Source: Cohnella baijiui
Lineage (GTDB): Bacteria > Bacillota > Bacilli > Paenibacillales > Paenibacillaceae
Assembly: GCF_020731285.1 (NCBI RefSeq)
Contig: NZ_JAJFOW010000008.1
Location: 62,001-126,000, forward strand
Length of the DNA stretch: 64,000 bases
Direction: 5' to 3'
The notes beneath the pieces are model-generated. The model did not search any database. It was given only the letters and a program-made list of their open reading frames with translations, and had not been told where the DNA came from. Made by a program: the position numbers and the translations under genes. Shown in pieces: positions 62,231 to 64,000 of this stretch; positions within the stretch are counted from its first letter, which is position 1, and each line of letters starts with the position of its first letter.

Positions 62231-62435
62231 CTTTGAATCCTCCTCAGTGCTTTTCATCAATCGTTTCCTCCCGAGCTCGTTGTTCTTCCGCCTTCTCTCT
62301 TTCCCCGTCAGTGTACAAAATAAATGTCGAGAACTTATGCAGATCTTCCTCTCTTTGCATCGATTTCCTCGTCGACCTATATAAATCGAGCTATAATGGG
62401 GTTAATTAAAAATGCGGAAAGGAGCGAGCGAGGAG

Positions 62436-63122
62436 ATGGAGACGAAATTGTTGCTTGTGGAGGATGAACCCGGCATGCTGGAGGAAATGCAGTCATTTCT
62501 GCAACGCGAAGGGTTCCGGGTATTGTCCGCCCGAACCGGCATGGAAGCGCTCGCGATTGCCCGCTCGGAACAGCCAGATCTCGTCGTGCTCGATTGGATG
62601 CTCCCCGAGAAAAGCGGCATTGAAGTATGCCGTGAATTAAGGCAAACCTCGCAATGCGGAATTATTATGGTTACGGCCAGATCGGACGAATCGGATAAAA
62701 TCGTAGGCTTAGAGATCGGTGCCGACGATTATTTGACGAAGCCGTTCAGTTTACGCGAGCTCGCTTCTCGGATTAGAGCCGTTCTTCGCCGCTTTCGGGG
62801 ACCGGATGATCAACCGAAGGTGTTGGAGCGGGATAACCTCTCCATCTTTGAAGCTAAATGCCAGGTGTTCAAGGACGGCCGAGAAATCCAATTGACGCCG
62901 ACTGAATTCAAAATCCTGTTCACGCTGGCATCTCGACCGGGAATTGTCTTCAGCCGATTGCAGTTGTTAAAGGCGGCTCTTGAAGACGAATACGCGGGCT
63001 ACGATCGGACGATGGATTCCCATATTCGAAATCTCCGCCGAAAACTGGAAGACGATGCAGTGAACCCCCGTTATATCCAAACGGTTTATGGCTTTGGGTA
63101 TCGCTTCGGTGAACAGTCATGA
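62436..63122 (+). CDS. OmpR-family response regulator
   Basis: A 228-residue regulator. The receiver domain begins METKLLLVEDEPGMLEEMQS, with the acidic pair at Glu9-Asp10, phospho-acceptor Asp53 in LVVLDWMLPEKSG and Lys in DDYLTKPFSLRELA. The C-terminal winged helix shows LTPTEFKILFTLASRPGIVF and DRTMDSHIRNLRRKLEDD, ending in VYGFGYRF. The ATG at 62436 follows GCGAGGAG. TATAAT at 62392-62397 is a likely -10. It overlaps the sensor kinase by four bases and probably controls the divergent MMPL operon. Confidence 0.95.
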   Translation: METKLLLVEDEPGMLEEMQSFLQREGFRVLSARTGMEALAIARSEQPDLVVLDWMLPEKSGIEVCRELRQTSQCGIIMVTARSDESDKIVGLEIGADDYLTKPFSLRELASRIRAVLRRFRGPDDQPKVLERDNLSIFEAKCQVFKDGREIQLTPTEFKILFTLASRPGIVFSRLQLLKAALEDEYAGYDRTMDSHIRNLRRKLEDDAVNPRYIQTVYGFGYRFGEQS

Positions 63123-64000
63123 CCGTCCGCCTGAAAATTTTCATCTTTATGGGGCTGCTTCTGATCATTGGTTTTTCTCACGCCATCACGAATCAGATGT
63201 ACATGGACTCTCTATTCAATGAATTTCGCAACAAGGAAATCGACGCTTCCTATTTGAACGCCTCGCCCGGGGAGCAAATCGAGATTTTGAAGACGTACGT
63301 AACGGGAAGAATGAAGCCGATTGGGATTGGTAACGGCGTCTTTTTCCTCATTCTCGGTCTTCTCTTCAGTTTGTGGATTTCGGGGATGCTGACGCTCCCG
63401 CTTCGAAAACTCGTTGCCGCCATCGAACGCGTGGCGCAAGGCGATCGAGATGTGAAAGTTCCGGTGAACACCAATGATGAATACGGCAAGGTGAGCCAAA
63501 CCTTCAATGAAATGACGCTTCGACTGCGGGAGGCCGAAGACGCCCGCAAACGCTTGGTTGCCGATGTCGCTCACGAGCTCCGTACGCCTCTGGCCATCAT
63601 GCAACTGAAATTGGAAAATTCGCAACACGCCGGTCAACAGGCTTCTCCGGAAACGCTGCTCCGACTGCATGACGAAGTCATCCGTTTGAACCTGCTGGTC
63701 GAGGATCTTCATGTCTTGTCGCTCGCCGAGGCTGGGCGGCTTTCGTTGGATCTGAAACCGCTGGATCTGAATATGCACGTAGAACACATTGTTGAGGATG
63801 TGAAATTCGAGGCGGAGGAAAATGGGCTCGAGGTTTGCCTGGTTTCGGCCTCCATGCCGGTCTTGGTGCGGGCCGATGCGAGACGAATCACGCAGGTTTT
63901 CTTTAATTTGCTGACCAACGCCATTCGTTACACGCCGAGTGGAGGAACGATCTCCTTGATCATAGAAGACCATGTCGTCGATCAGGGCAAGTCTTATGCA
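63119..64000 (+). CDS. Sensor histidine kinase (truncated by the window end)
   Basis: The gene starts in an ATGA overlap with the response regulator and runs off the window after 294 residues. Helix 1 is about residues 5-25 (KIFIFMGLLLIIGFSHAIT) and helix 2 about 68-90 (GNGVFFLILGLLFSLWISG). Between them lies a very short extracellular loop of about 45 residues. A HAMP domain follows (LPLRKLVAAIERVAQGDRDV), then the H-box VADVAHELRTPLAIM with His152 and the N-box VFFNLLTNAIRYTPSGG. The G-boxes lie partly outside. The small loop suggests sensing in or at the membrane, as in BceS-like kinases. Confidence 0.93.
   Translation, partial: MTVRLKIFIFMGLLLIIGFSHAITNQMYMDSLFNEFRNKEIDASYLNASPGEQIEILKTYVTGRMKPIGIGNGVFFLILGLLFSLWISGMLTLPLRKLVAAIERVAQGDRDVKVPVNTNDEYGKVSQTFNEMTLRLREAEDARKRLVADVAHELRTPLAIMQLKLENSQHAGQQASPETLLRLHDEVIRLNLLVEDLHVLSLAEAGRLSLDLKPLDLNMHVEHIVEDVKFEAEENGLEVCLVSASMPVLVRADARRITQVFFNLLTNAIRYTPSGGTISLIIEDHVVDQGKSYA

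Noticed and set aside
63212..63973. 253-codon minus-strand frame near the window end
   Set aside because: It is antisense to the histidine kinase, whose HAMP, H-box and N-box are clear.

Overview
The window looks like chromosomal DNA of a spore-forming Firmicute of the Paenibacillaceae (Paenibacillus or Cohnella type). The evidence is a mid-range GC content, strong AGGAGG-type ribosome binding sites, many TTG and GTG starts, a YheC/YheD spore-associated ATP-grasp protein, an LplB/LplC/solute-binding ABC set with a membrane-anchored AraC sensor, MprF, Rph, and a rich set of one-component regulators. I see no rRNA, tRNA, CRISPR array, intact insertion sequence or prophage.

Layout. 1-4.5 kb: YheC/YheD protein, methionine aminopeptidase with a TetR regulator, a GNAT protein and a decayed nucleotidyltransferase. 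4.6-18.9 kb: a defence and efflux region. It holds a TetR/MFS pair with operators in the promoter, GrpB, a RibD-type reductase, a PadR/DUF1700/DUF4097 envelope module, a MerR/NADP-reductase operon with a 19-bp-spacer promoter, a LysR/alpha-beta hydrolase pair, and an AhpD-like/TetR operon divergent from an MFS-DoxX operon. 18.9-34 kb: a large minus-strand carbohydrate locus. Two ABC permeases and a lipoprotein binding protein are followed by two TIM-barrel isomerases, two Gfo/Idh oxidoreductases, NagB, NagA and an AraC regulator. It is flanked by a divergent 760-residue membrane AraC sensor and by a leaderless solute-binding protein coupled to a WYL regulator. 34-37.3 kb: an arsenic operon (arsR, arsB, arsC, and a second pump of the ACR3 type). 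37.4-40.5 kb: a frameshifted kinase-like gene and an MFS / small nitrite-sulfite-reductase-like / glutaredoxin operon whose promoter carries a CsoR/CstR/FrmR-like C-tract operator. 40.6-50.1 kb: an envelope-stress block with ECF sigma factor, anti-sigma factor and membrane protein, a DedA-PAP2 fusion, an RND pump and MprF. 50.1-57.2 kb: gene remnants, a GNAT protein, MFS plus ArsR-rhodanese, rifampin phosphotransferase and a small lipoprotein. 57.4-64 kb: a class-C serine hydrolase, an MMPL pump operon, and a divergent two-component system cut off by the window end.

How the parts work together. Most genes handle toxic compounds or envelope stress (four MFS pumps, one RND, one MMPL, two arsenite pumps, Rph, MprF), and most have a local repressor next door with a palindromic operator visible. 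The carbohydrate locus is the best candidate for an undescribed pathway. It combines amino-sugar catabolism (NagA/NagB) with paired oxidoreductases and TIM-barrel enzymes but no recognisable glycoside hydrolase, sugar kinase or ABC ATPase. The leaderless binding protein plus WYL regulator next to it is the best candidate for an undescribed sensing system.
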